Of a stretch of 64,000 nt of DNA, positions 49,539 through 57,620 are shown piece by piece. The stretch spans positions 21,386-85,385 of the forward strand of contig CAZRHE010000006.1 in the NCBI GenBank assembly GCA_964599875.1, in the 5' to 3' direction. Source of the DNA: RGIG4097 sp964599875 (GTDB lineage Bacteria > Bacillota > Clostridia > Christensenellales > CAG-917). Within the stretch, counting starts at the first letter, position 1. Every line of letters starts with the position of its first letter. The position numbers and the translations under genes were made by a program. The notes beneath the pieces were generated by a model that was not told the origin of the DNA, did not search any database, and saw only the letters and a program-made list of their open reading frames with translations.

Positions 49539-51077
49539 CTATGCTTGTGTAATCGATACGATTTCAAAGGTTTCTATCTCTTCCGGGAAAAACACGAGCA
49601 TAGTAAATCCCCCCGATAGTGATTCACCGGAATTGTAATCGAAGATGGTTTGATTCGGAAGAAGAAAAATCATCCCGTTTGAACAACTGTAATTTCCGTT
49701 GCAATAATCGTTATAATAACTTGTAAAAGTGCCCGATGACTCTACTGAATTCGGTTCCCCTTTCATCAAATATGAAGTACACAAAAATCCTGCATTTTTA
49801 GAAGATGTCGTGTAATTACCATAAAGATTTACATATGATAATGATAAACCATCATAATTTACTAAACCCATATTGTAATAAACATCACCATTAATCTTGT
49901 ATACAAAATTTTTATATGTGCGACCGTTTGGATTAGTATCCATTACATATTTAAGATCTGATGGAAGTGCAAGAGTCGATAGATAACCTTTCATAACATG
50001 GCTGTCAATATATATAGGATAACAATCAGCATAAAAAGTTTTTGAAATGTATTTGCCTATAATATCACCATTTGCGACGTATCTGACATTATCGTCAAAC
50101 TTCCAGCAACCACCTTGTAATTCATAGGAATTATCAGAAAAGTTATCGACATTAAATCCATATGTATACATTTTGTCATCCTCAACTAAAACACCTATTT
50201 GTTTTGCGTTAGATGACACATTTGTGAAATTATATACAGTGCCCCATCCGTTATCGACATTAGCGACTATGTCGTCAATCGGTATATTAGCCATGAGCGG
50301 CACTAATTTTATATCCGTATTAGGAGTTCCTATGCTATAAGTGAATTTGTAATATTTTTGAGATTCAATAAGCGAATTTATGAATGAAATGAGCTCTTCA
50401 TCTTTTATGCTATAATCATAATCCACACTGTATTTCAAGAAACCATTTAAGCCAAATATGCCGGATGAAACTACGCTGCAACGTTCGGAGTATTTAAGCG
50501 AAACGCACTCAACATAAACTCCTTCTACAATTGGTTCGTATTCAGGAGCATCAAAAATTTGTGTCCATTGATTATCATTTGTTATGGAAAGACTATTGAG
50601 ATCGTCAATGGTTTCGATTTCAAAAAAATTTGGAAGTTTAGCATTATATCCGCTTACATAAGCATCGGATACTGCTTGTTCTTTTTCAATTTCAGCATTT
50701 GCCAGCGCTTTGTTGCTATCTTCTATAATTTGTGCTTTCTCTTTCTCTGCAGCATTCAGTGCGTCATTTTTCTCCTGCTCTGCCGAAGCAAGTTCTCTAT
50801 TTTTAACCTCTTCGGCGGCACGATATGCATCGTTGACTGCCAGCGCCTTATCTGCATTTGCGACGTTCACTGTTTCAGAGATAGCATTTTCAACCGCCTC
50901 CGCCTTTTCCGCTTCGGCAACGGATGAGAGAACGAAGTTTTGCCCGGAGTTAGAAAAGACGGATTTTATCGTTTCGGCATTTTTACCGAAGAACACACCG
51001 GCGCACACCGCCGAAACGACGAGCACGACCGATAAAATTGACGTAGTGATGATTAGTGCGGTATTGTTTTTCTTCAT
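49539..51077 (-). CDS. Membrane-anchored coiled-coil stalk protein, copy 1
   Basis: 512 residues. The N-terminal span (about 7-29) is followed by SNSGQNFVLSS and a coiled coil from about 50 to 150 built of Ala/Glu/Lys repeats (NAAEKEKAQIIEDSNKALAN). The large beta-rich head is rich in Tyr, Asn and Asp and ends in EEIETFEIVSITQA, like copy 2. Only a weak SD is seen before the ATG. As the first gene of the minus-strand series it defines the promoter-proximal end of the element. Confidence 0.65.
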   Translation of the reverse strand: MKKNNTALIITTSILSVVLVVSAVCAGVFFGKNAETIKSVFSNSGQNFVLSSVAEAEKAEAVENAISETVNVANADKALAVNDAYRAAEEVKNRELASAEQEKNDALNAAEKEKAQIIEDSNKALANAEIEKEQAVSDAYVSGYNAKLPNFFEIETIDDLNSLSITNDNQWTQIFDAPEYEPIVEGVYVECVSLKYSERCSVVSSGIFGLNGFLKYSVDYDYSIKDEELISFINSLIESQKYYKFTYSIGTPNTDIKLVPLMANIPIDDIVANVDNGWGTVYNFTNVSSNAKQIGVLVEDDKMYTYGFNVDNFSDNSYELQGGCWKFDDNVRYVANGDIIGKYISKTFYADCYPIYIDSHVMKGYLSTLALPSDLKYVMDTNPNGRTYKNFVYKINGDVYYNMGLVNYDGLSLSYVNLYGNYTTSSKNAGFLCTSYLMKGEPNSVESSGTFTSYYNDYCNGNYSCSNGMIFLLPNQTIFDYNSGESLSGGFTMLVFFPEEIETFEIVSITQA

Positions 51078-51236
51078 ATGCTACCATTTAAGCAAGTTTT
51101 TTATAAACCATGCTTTTCATTGATATAAAAAGTAGTTAGATAATGATGCTGTCTACCATGACTCTGAAGGAATATCGGCTAAAAATCAGGAGAAATTTAA
51201 TCGCAAATTCCTTCGCAACAAGAATAAAACAATACA

Positions 51237-51252
51237 ATTGTGTGCAAATATC
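51237..51252. repeat. Right direct repeat (putative attR core)
   Basis: ATTGTGTGCAAATATC, identical to 35218-35233 and in the same orientation. It lies 20 bp upstream of the rpsT -35 box, so the rpsT promoter is untouched. The 51078-51236 stretch has no gene. A second short match, AATCGCAAATT, occurs at 51199-51209 and 35353-35363. Confidence 0.75.
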
Positions 51253-51272
51253 CGAAAAGGTCGCAAAAATAG

Positions 51273-51301
51273 TTGCAAGAATTTTCGATATGTGCTAATA
51301 T
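51273..51301 (+). promoter_or_regulatory. Promoter of rpsT
   Basis: -35 TTGCAA (51273-51278), 17-bp spacer, -10 TAATAT (51296-51301), giving a leader of about 35 nt with an AAGGAG SD. Confidence 0.75.
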
Positions 51302-51340
51302 TTTCAAAGTTAATGAAAGTTATCCATCAAGGAGAAAAAT

Positions 51341-51607
51341 ATGCCTAACATCAAGTCAGCAAAAAAGAGAGTCAAGGTGTCCGCAAGACAAAACCAAGAA
51401 AACACCACCAAGAAATCCCGCGTCAAGAACGCAATCAAGAAGTATAACGAAGCAATCGCGGCGAAAGACGTCGCACTTGCAGAAAAACTTCTCGCAGACA
51501 CTATGTCCATAATCGATGCGGCGGCTTCCGACGGCGTCTATCACAAGAACACTGCGGCAAGAAAGAAAGCAACCCTCTGCCGTTCTCTCGACAAAATCAA
51601 AGGTTAA
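51341..51607 (+). CDS. rpsT: 30S ribosomal protein bS20
   Basis: 88 residues: MPNIKSAKKRVKVSARQNQENTTKKSRVKNAIKKYN (cited by its first part), then the DAAASDGVYHKNTAARKKATL end typical of bS20. It binds the 16S 5' and 3' minor domains. In Bacillus it is the divergent neighbour of gpr. Here the two are separated by the element. Confidence 0.97.
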   Translation: MPNIKSAKKRVKVSARQNQENTTKKSRVKNAIKKYNEAIAAKDVALAEKLLADTMSIIDAAASDGVYHKNTAARKKATLCRSLDKIKG

Positions 51608-51633
51608 TATCATAGCCGGAATTGAAAAAATTC

Positions 51634-51665
51634 AAAAGGCTGTCAAAACCGACAGCCTTTTTTTC
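51634..51665. terminator. Terminator between rpsT and the subtilase gene
   Basis: An AAAAGGCTGTC/GACAGCCTTTT stem with a 6-nt loop and a seven-T run on the plus strand. The symmetric A/T flanks let it act for both convergent genes. Confidence 0.85.
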
Positions 51666-51688
51666 GTACAATCTTTTTCTATTCCCTC

Positions 51689-53911
51689 TTATTCCGCGTC
51701 TTTATCGGTCGGTGTAATAACGCCGTCCTTATCTCCCGCAATTTCATCAGAAACGCTTTCGCCTTTTTGTTCCTCGGCGTTTTCCGATTGCAAATCTTCG
51801 GCGGGCACTTCTTCATCGATTAAAGTTTCTTCGGCGAATTCAGCGGATTGTTCTTCTGCCGTTTCTTCTTTCATAGGTTCAACCACTTGTAATTCAAAGT
51901 CAACGTCTTCATTTATAATATCGATTGTGCAATCGTTTATGAATTTTTTCTTCTTCACGAAGTGCACGACGACTGAAATCAAAACAGCCAAAACCGCTAT
52001 GCCGCAAAATACTCCGCCTGCGATTATAGGCGCTATATCTCCGCCCGACGACGTATTATCGTTCTTTTCCGCGCTCAAAACGTAACTACAATCGACTTTC
52101 GTTCCCCAAACGCTTGCGGTAATCTCGTAATCTTCCTTCAAACTCTCTGGAGAATTGACTATGAAAGACGCACCCGTGCCGACCTGTTCGCCGTTTATAT
52201 ACCACACAATCCCCTCCGCAACGGTAGGATTGCAGTGCGCGACGGGAAGTGAAAACTCGATATATCCGTCCTTTTCAACCACTCCAAACGAAGTCACGGA
52301 CTTGATATCAAAATCCATGTAATTGACCGAGAAATTGAAAGGCTCGCTTATATATGCGGTGACTTCCGTATCCTTTTCATAGTATTCACAATATAAGGAA
52401 TAACCCTCTCCGACTTTGCTCGGCACGGGCAAATAGATTTCGTTGCCGTCGCCGAGGTCGGTGCGCTCATCCCCTTTCACGAGATACCAACGCACGCTCA
52501 TATCGGTTTTGCCGTTGGACGGGACGGGACTTGCCTTGAAATATACGGCAGAATCTCCAAGGGTAAGTTTCGAAGAAGATTCCGTAACGATTTTTATGCC
52601 CGTTACGTCCGTATACATTTGGTCTGAATACTTTTCGTCGTTTAGGAAATCAACCGTCAAAAGATTTTTAAGGCTCAAAACGGGAGCGGATTTCGTATCC
52701 GCGGTCTTTTCGTTTGCGCATGCGTTTATCATCGAGCGCAACAATTCGGTCGTAGGCTCGACACCCGTCGTGCTTTCGTATCCGCGGTAGCGAAGAAGGG
52801 TCAGTGCGGAGCAAAAACTCACGATAGGCGACGCCATACTCGTGCCCGAAAGTTTGCCGTAACCGTCGTCGCCGTCGATTACCCCTATTATATTCGTGCC
52901 GGGAGCGGCTATATTATAAGCACCACCGTAGTTGCTCGCCGAAGAAAGTACGGGCTCTCCGTCCTTGTTTTCGGTGTAATTCATAACGCCTATAACGTTG
53001 CTGCAAGCGGCGGGATAATAACTTTTCGCGGAATATGCGGAATTATTGCCGTGATTACCTGCCGCGGCGACCAAAAGCATCGAGTTTTCAAACGCCGTAA
53101 AGGAATATGCAGATCGCGCCTTGTATTCGGCGGCAAGGGACAAATTGACTATATCCGCTCCGTTATCTTCCGCAAAGCGCAACGCCTCGGTGACGACGGG
53201 GTCGGATTTAGAATTGTCGTAAGCGGCGACGTAATTCTTTTTTCCCGACTCTTTTGAAATTTTATTATTCGCCTTTATCGGCATGATTTTGATATAATCT
53301 TCGAGCCCGAAAGCGTGGATAAGCAATGCGACGGTGCTCGTCACGTGAGTGCCGTGATTATTATCGGTGTTGTCGACGAGGTCGAGAGCGATATTTCCAC
53401 TATCCGTCACCGCGGTATAATGGGTTGTGCTTGTGCCGTTAACGATTTTCACCGTGCTCGTGGTGTTTTTGTAGACGTAATTTCCGTCAGCGTCCGTCAG
53501 TAATACGTCGTCGAAAACGCTTGAAATCTTATACGAATTGCCGTCCTTATAGACATCGACGGGAGAAGATTCGGTTTCCTTTCCGTCCCCGTCCACCGTG
53601 TACGCATAGCCTATTCCGCTATCCACGATTGCAACGACAATAGGGTCGTTTTTTAGAGAATCCCAATCGAAAGTCGAATCCTTTTTCCACGAGTTTACGA
53701 TTGAAATACAATATTCGAGATCAAGATGATTTTCGTCGAAATACCAATCCTTTGCATCGTCCGACGGCAAAGAGGAAATATATTCCTCATAAGACGATGG
53801 CATGAGCGCATGCGCGACGCTCGCAGGCGCAAGCGCGCACGCGAATATCGAAACGACGGCGAGCAAAACGAGCGCCGTCGTAAAAAATTTCTTCTTCGTC
53901 AAATTATCCAC
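51689..53911 (-). CDS. Cell-surface subtilisin-like serine protease (S8)
   Basis: 740 residues. Signal peptide (cleavage near residue 35), then a S8 domain with VAIVDSGIG (Asp), NNHGTHV (His), AAAGNHGNN (oxyanion Asn) and GTSMASP (Ser); all catalytic residues are present. A roughly 60-residue insertion separates Asp from His. Beta-sandwich segments at about 420-640 resemble Ig-like repeats. A C-terminal span (IIAGGVFCGIAVLAVLISVVV) is followed by an acidic cytoplasmic tail of about 75 residues. The protease is tethered outside the cell. Its start overlaps the end of the WG-repeat gene by 13 nt. Confidence 0.92.
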   Translation of the reverse strand: MDNLTKKKFFTTALVLLAVVSIFACALAPASVAHALMPSSYEEYISSLPSDDAKDWYFDENHLDLEYCISIVNSWKKDSTFDWDSLKNDPIVVAIVDSGIGYAYTVDGDGKETESSPVDVYKDGNSYKISSVFDDVLLTDADGNYVYKNTTSTVKIVNGTSTTHYTAVTDSGNIALDLVDNTDNNHGTHVTSTVALLIHAFGLEDYIKIMPIKANNKISKESGKKNYVAAYDNSKSDPVVTEALRFAEDNGADIVNLSLAAEYKARSAYSFTAFENSMLLVAAAGNHGNNSAYSAKSYYPAACSNVIGVMNYTENKDGEPVLSSASNYGGAYNIAAPGTNIIGVIDGDDGYGKLSGTSMASPIVSFCSALTLLRYRGYESTTGVEPTTELLRSMINACANEKTADTKSAPVLSLKNLLTVDFLNDEKYSDQMYTDVTGIKIVTESSSKLTLGDSAVYFKASPVPSNGKTDMSVRWYLVKGDERTDLGDGNEIYLPVPSKVGEGYSLYCEYYEKDTEVTAYISEPFNFSVNYMDFDIKSVTSFGVVEKDGYIEFSLPVAHCNPTVAEGIVWYINGEQVGTGASFIVNSPESLKEDYEITASVWGTKVDCSYVLSAEKNDNTSSGGDIAPIIAGGVFCGIAVLAVLISVVVHFVKKKKFINDCTIDIINEDVDFELQVVEPMKEETAEEQSAEFAEETLIDEEVPAEDLQSENAEEQKGESVSDEIAGDKDGVITPTDKDAE

Positions 53912-54813
53912 TTGATTTCACCGTTCGGGGTTATAGTCCCCCACTTTCCGTCCTTTTTGACTTTCGCCTCGCCGTTTTCAAAGGACGTCGCGGCGTCGTA
54001 TTCGAAAGGAATGACGACGTGATTTTCTTTGTCGATATAACCGAATTTCGTGACCTTACAAACAGCCGCAAGACCTTCTGAAAAACTCATTGCGGTTTCG
54101 TATTCAAAAGGAATGACGACGTTATTTTCGCTATCGATATATCCACATTTCTCGTCGAGTTCAACGGATGCAAGCCCCTCTTTGAAACAAAACACTTCGT
54201 CGTACGACGCGGGGATAACTGTTTTGAAACCGTCGTAAAATCCCCATTTGCCGCCTTTTTGAATTTTTCTCCAACCGTCCACGGGAAGAGGCTCGGTGAG
54301 TTTCTCGACGGGTCTTGACTGCGGTTTTTGTTGTCCGCCCTTTTTATCCTTTTGTTTGGGTTGTTGCTTTTGTGGTACTTTCTCAACGTTTTTATCCGCT
54401 TTCGATTGTTCGGGCTTAAACGACGCGCCTTTCGATTTCATAGCGTCGCGAAGTTCGAACAACATTTTTTTGTTGAAACCCTGCACTTTGAACATATCTT
54501 TTTCACTGCGTACGACGAGGTCGCCAAGTGTGTTGATATGGTTTTTTGCAAGCAATTCGCAAGTCGCGGGACTGACGCCGACGCTTTCGAGAGGAATATT
54601 CGTAATTTCTTTGGGATAAGAAGATTGTGCGGGTTGAGGCGCGCGGACGGGTTTTTGACCTTTGCCGCGATTGCGGTTGTCCCGCGTTTGAGAATTTTTT
54701 CCGTCGGGTTTTGCCGCGGGATTTTTGGGTTGCGACGAAACGGCGGCGTTATTCTTTTCTCCGTCGTTTTGCGGTTGATTATTTTTTCCGTGATAATAAA
54801 ATCTTTTTGCCAT
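53899..54813 (-). CDS. Alpha-CTD-like helix-hairpin-helix domain fused to WG repeats
   Basis: 304 residues in three parts: a disordered Asn/Gln/Lys/Pro-rich N-terminus (about 1-68); an RpoA-CTD-like domain at about 69-125 (IPLESVGVSPATCELLAKNHI...VQGFNKKMLFELRDAM); and WG beta-repeats at about 180-304 (GKWGFYDGFKTVIPASYDE, KCGYIDSENNVVIPFEY, KFGYIDKENHVVIPFEYD). The CTD-like domain has the Leu/Gly hairpin pattern but its DNA/protein-contact residues cannot be judged. No signal peptide, so cytoplasmic. It overlaps the protease gene, so the two are coupled. The function is unknown. Confidence 0.8.
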   Translation of the reverse strand: MAKRFYYHGKNNQPQNDGEKNNAAVSSQPKNPAAKPDGKNSQTRDNRNRGKGQKPVRAPQPAQSSYPKEITNIPLESVGVSPATCELLAKNHINTLGDLVVRSEKDMFKVQGFNKKMLFELRDAMKSKGASFKPEQSKADKNVEKVPQKQQPKQKDKKGGQQKPQSRPVEKLTEPLPVDGWRKIQKGGKWGFYDGFKTVIPASYDEVFCFKEGLASVELDEKCGYIDSENNVVIPFEYETAMSFSEGLAAVCKVTKFGYIDKENHVVIPFEYDAATSFENGEAKVKKDGKWGTITPNGEIKWII

Positions 54814-54876
54814 AGTTTACCTTTTAGGTTATTTTAGCATAAGGCGTAAGGATTTTCAAGCAATAAAGTTATTATC

Positions 54877-54905
54877 TTGACTATTTATAAGAAATTATAT
54901 ATAAT
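54877..54905 (+). promoter_or_regulatory. Promoter with the start codon at the transcription start
   Basis: -35 TTGACT (54877-54882), 17-bp spacer, perfect -10 TATAAT (54900-54905). The ATG of the next gene is at 54913, 7 nt after the -10. Confidence 0.75.
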
Positions 54906-54912
54906 TTCAAAT

Positions 54913-57267
54913 ATGGAAATTTGTCGAAAAAAATCAACGATAGCCATTTTGATTCTCACTGCAGTGCTCGTATTCACTGCGGTTTTAGCGTGTAACGGCG
55001 ACGTCGCGCTTGCCGAAAACGCAACTTTGATTCACCCCGACGAAAATTATATTCAATCGAAAAGCGTAGACCTCATCGGCGCAAACGAAAATTTCGTCGC
55101 GACTTTCGACAAAATCGCAAAAGTCCTCACCGTATCCGGAAGTAAACGTCTTTCACTCCAAATCGACGAGATTGTCAAAAACGTATTCGTTTTGAAAGAC
55201 AAGGTCCTTCTCGACTGCGCGGACGGACTGAAATACGTATCCTTGACTTCCTCCGCCCCCGCGCTCGAATCCGCTGACGGGCTTTCCGCCTACACCTATA
55301 TCACGGTTTACGGCGAAAAAATCTATACGCACGTCGTGGGCAGAGTGTCCGTGTACGACTCCTCTTTCAATTTGTTATCAGACTGCGTCGACACGGTTTT
55401 CAACAACCTCCCCGTCTTCGTCACGGACGGCGAAACCATATACTCTTTCGTCGCGGAAACGGGACTTAACAAGGTCTACACCTACGACGTATCTTCGGCG
55501 GATTCCTCAAAACGCAACAACGGCTATTTCGTCGAAAGTGCGGCTATGGGCAAAATTATTTACGTGTTTAACGGCACGAACGTCCTTCTCGTTTCTCCCG
55601 ACGCGATAGATAATCCCGTAGAAACTTCCTTGACGGTCGGCAATTTTTCTGCAGTAAACGACGAACTTTACGTCGCAAACGGTGAAAAAGGCTATTCCGT
55701 TTACGTCCTAAACGACGAACAAAACGCATTAAGCCTAAAAGCGACTTATGCAATGTCCGGTGACGGAATAGATAAACTCAACGCCCCGTCAGACCTTGTC
55801 GTAAACGGCGGAAAAATCTATATCGCAGACAAAAACAACAACCGTATCGTCGTGAAAAACGGCGACGAAATTTCAACCGTATCCGTCCCCTCTCCCGAAA
55901 AAATCGCAACCAACGGCAACGAAATTTTCGTGGCGGGAGCAAACAAAATATCTATATTGCGCGCAAACGGCAAAACCACGGAATACGCGTCCGAAATCAA
56001 AATTATCGACCTTGTAGAAGACGAAAATCTTTTCGTCCTAACAGAAAACGGAATCAGCGTCTTTATGGGCGGGAAACTATATGATTATCTTGCCTTCGAA
56101 AACGGAATCGCAATCACCTCGGACGGCAACGGAAATCTCTACGTGCTCACCCAAAACAGCGTCGTCGCACTCACGGGCAAAGACGAAAATTCTTTGCTTT
56201 CATTCTCGGTTGAAGAAGGTATGAACGCTGTCGATTTCGTCGTTGATTACGCAGGAAACGTATTCGTGCTTTACGACGACGGAAAAGTTTACAAATATAG
56301 TTGGCAGTCGGTAGTCGAAAGCAATTTGACGGACGCCGCTCTCGAAAGTTCGATTTTGACAATCGATGGCAACGGCTACTCTTTCACCGCAAACGCGATT
56401 GCACTTGCAAACGATAAACTTCTCTTCACCACCGAAGAAAATGCGGTTGTTTCCATCCCCGCCCAAATCGTAACCGCAGACAACTACGCACCGATATATG
56501 CGGATATAACTGATTATACGGCGATAGAAATCCGCGCGACAGGCGACAACGCATACGTCACTTCAGACCTTAATTCCGCACACAGCGTGCGTAAATTCAA
56601 CGCATCCCTCGTCGCCACTTATAAAACTGCGGACGACAAATTTATAGTCGAAGAAAACGGCGTTTATTACTTCTTATTCGGCTCGACGGAGGCGGTCGCG
56701 ACTCCCGTCGAAGACGACGACTATCTTACCAACAAAGACGCAAAAGCATATCTCACACCCGACGGAAAAGGCGAAATTACGATTGCAAACGGCACGGTCG
56801 TGAATCTTGTCGACGACGCATGCAACCTTGACGACGGCAAATGGTGGAGAATGGAAAAGGACGGCGTCATCTACTTTATCGCACGCGAAGACGTATCTAA
56901 GTACGTCGCGCCTACTCCCCCCGAACCCGAAAAACCCAAAGCGGTCTACGGCAGAGCGAAAGCGGAGAGAGCGGGCGGAGTGGTCAATCTCTACTCGTCT
57001 GCAAACGATAATTCTACCGTCGTCGTATCCGTCACCGACGGCGTCAAACTCGAAGTGCTCGAAACTCTCGACGGCTACTATTTCGTGAAATACGGCGACA
57101 ATCTCGGCTACGTCAAATCCGACGAACTCGAACTCGAAGGACTGACTACCGTACAAATTATCGCAATCGTACTATCCGTTGTCGTAGTCGTTGCGGGCGC
57201 GCTTATATTCGTCGTGACGTACAGAACGAAACGCAAAATCGAAGAACAAGAATCCCAAAAGAAATAA
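54913..57267 (+). CDS. Secreted, membrane-anchored beta-propeller-like protein with SH3 domain
   Basis: 784 residues from the ATG at 54913. Starting earlier would place the start inside the -35 box. Signal-anchor at about 10-25, then repeated blades of 40-45 residues with patterns such as GKIYIADKNNNRIVVKNG (NHL-like), over about 40-600. An SH3-like segment follows at about 640-740 (VVNLYSSANDNSTVVVSV...GYYFVKYGDNLGYVKSDEL), then a C-terminal span (IIAIVLSVVVVVAGALIFVV) and a basic tail. It has no SD and probably makes a leaderless mRNA. It is divergent from the WG-repeat/protease pair and may work with it at the envelope. Confidence 0.75.
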   Translation: MEICRKKSTIAILILTAVLVFTAVLACNGDVALAENATLIHPDENYIQSKSVDLIGANENFVATFDKIAKVLTVSGSKRLSLQIDEIVKNVFVLKDKVLLDCADGLKYVSLTSSAPALESADGLSAYTYITVYGEKIYTHVVGRVSVYDSSFNLLSDCVDTVFNNLPVFVTDGETIYSFVAETGLNKVYTYDVSSADSSKRNNGYFVESAAMGKIIYVFNGTNVLLVSPDAIDNPVETSLTVGNFSAVNDELYVANGEKGYSVYVLNDEQNALSLKATYAMSGDGIDKLNAPSDLVVNGGKIYIADKNNNRIVVKNGDEISTVSVPSPEKIATNGNEIFVAGANKISILRANGKTTEYASEIKIIDLVEDENLFVLTENGISVFMGGKLYDYLAFENGIAITSDGNGNLYVLTQNSVVALTGKDENSLLSFSVEEGMNAVDFVVDYAGNVFVLYDDGKVYKYSWQSVVESNLTDAALESSILTIDGNGYSFTANAIALANDKLLFTTEENAVVSIPAQIVTADNYAPIYADITDYTAIEIRATGDNAYVTSDLNSAHSVRKFNASLVATYKTADDKFIVEENGVYYFLFGSTEAVATPVEDDDYLTNKDAKAYLTPDGKGEITIANGTVVNLVDDACNLDDGKWWRMEKDGVIYFIAREDVSKYVAPTPPEPEKPKAVYGRAKAERAGGVVNLYSSANDNSTVVVSVTDGVKLEVLETLDGYYFVKYGDNLGYVKSDELELEGLTTVQIIAIVLSVVVVVAGALIFVVTYRTKRKIEEQESQKK

Positions 57268-57306
57268 TCACTTAAAAATTAATCCAACGCAAAGTGGATT
57301 TCATTG

Positions 57307-57338
57307 AAAAAAGACGACTGCAAAGAGTCGTCTTTTTT
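57307..57338. terminator. Terminator between the propeller gene and tRNA-Pro
   Basis: An AGACGACT/AGTCGTCT stem with a 6-nt loop is flanked by AAAAA and TTTTTT, usable on both strands. Confidence 0.85.
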
Positions 57339-57340
57339 CT

Positions 57341-57417
57341 TGGTCTGGGTGAGAAGATTTGAACTTCCGGCCTCTTGAACCCCATTCAAGCGCGCTACCA
57401 AGCTGCGCCACACCCAG
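57341..57417 (-). tRNA. tRNA-Pro (anticodon GGG)
   Basis: 77 nt with encoded CCA. Acceptor CTGGGTG pairs with CACCCAG. The D-arm GGCGCAGCTTGGTAGCGC is typical of tRNA-Pro. Anticodon stem CTTGA/TCAAG holds loop ATGGGGT (anticodon GGG). T-arm GGAAGTTCAAATCTTC. Position 32 is A, which is less common. Confidence 0.93.
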
Positions 57418-57552
57418 TTGACTTTGCCATTATAAATCAATACCGAATAAAATGCAAGCATTTGAGGGGAAAAGAAAACAAAAATCTTATCGAAAATCTT
57501 TTTTTCGCATTATTATACTCTTCTCTATCCGCTTTCAGCACGAACGACGTAA

Positions 57553-57582
57553 GAAAAACGACGGATAATCCGCCGTTTTTCT
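57553..57582. terminator. Terminator after the fused ABC transporter
   Basis: An AAAAACG.CGG/CCG.CGTTTTT imperfect stem with a short ATAAT loop and T-runs on both strands. Confidence 0.65.
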
Positions 57583-57620
57583 TGCGGTCTTAAACCGCTT
57601 AAGGAAATTATGGGAGAAAA

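Larger units (their letters stand above)
35218..51252. mobile_element. 16-kb integrated element, inovirus/plectrovirus-like provirus (proposed)
   Basis: The segment separates gpr and rpsT and is flanked by a perfect 16-bp direct repeat. All about 19 genes run on the minus strand. Its content is more AT-rich than its surroundings and wholly accessory: an IS30-type transposase, a Zot/pI-like ATPase, a tiny single-span peptide, signal-peptide/anchor proteins, Lys-rich small proteins, hairpin-rich gaps and plus-strand promoters in the gaps. No integrase, terminase, capsid, portal, relaxase or T4SS gene is visible, which speaks against a tailed phage or ICE. The filamentous-virus label rests on the ATPase, size, gene order and protein topologies. 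Confidence 0.65.

Noticed and set aside
35218..51252. Integration into a tRNA or dif site
   Set aside because: The repeat sits in the gpr-rpsT intergenic region, not in either tRNA of the window, and does not resemble the paired XerC/XerD arms of Firmicutes dif.
35218..51252. Tailed prophage, ICE or conjugative plasmid
   Set aside because: No terminase, portal, capsid, tail, relaxase, VirB4/VirD4 or integrase could be found among the encoded proteins.
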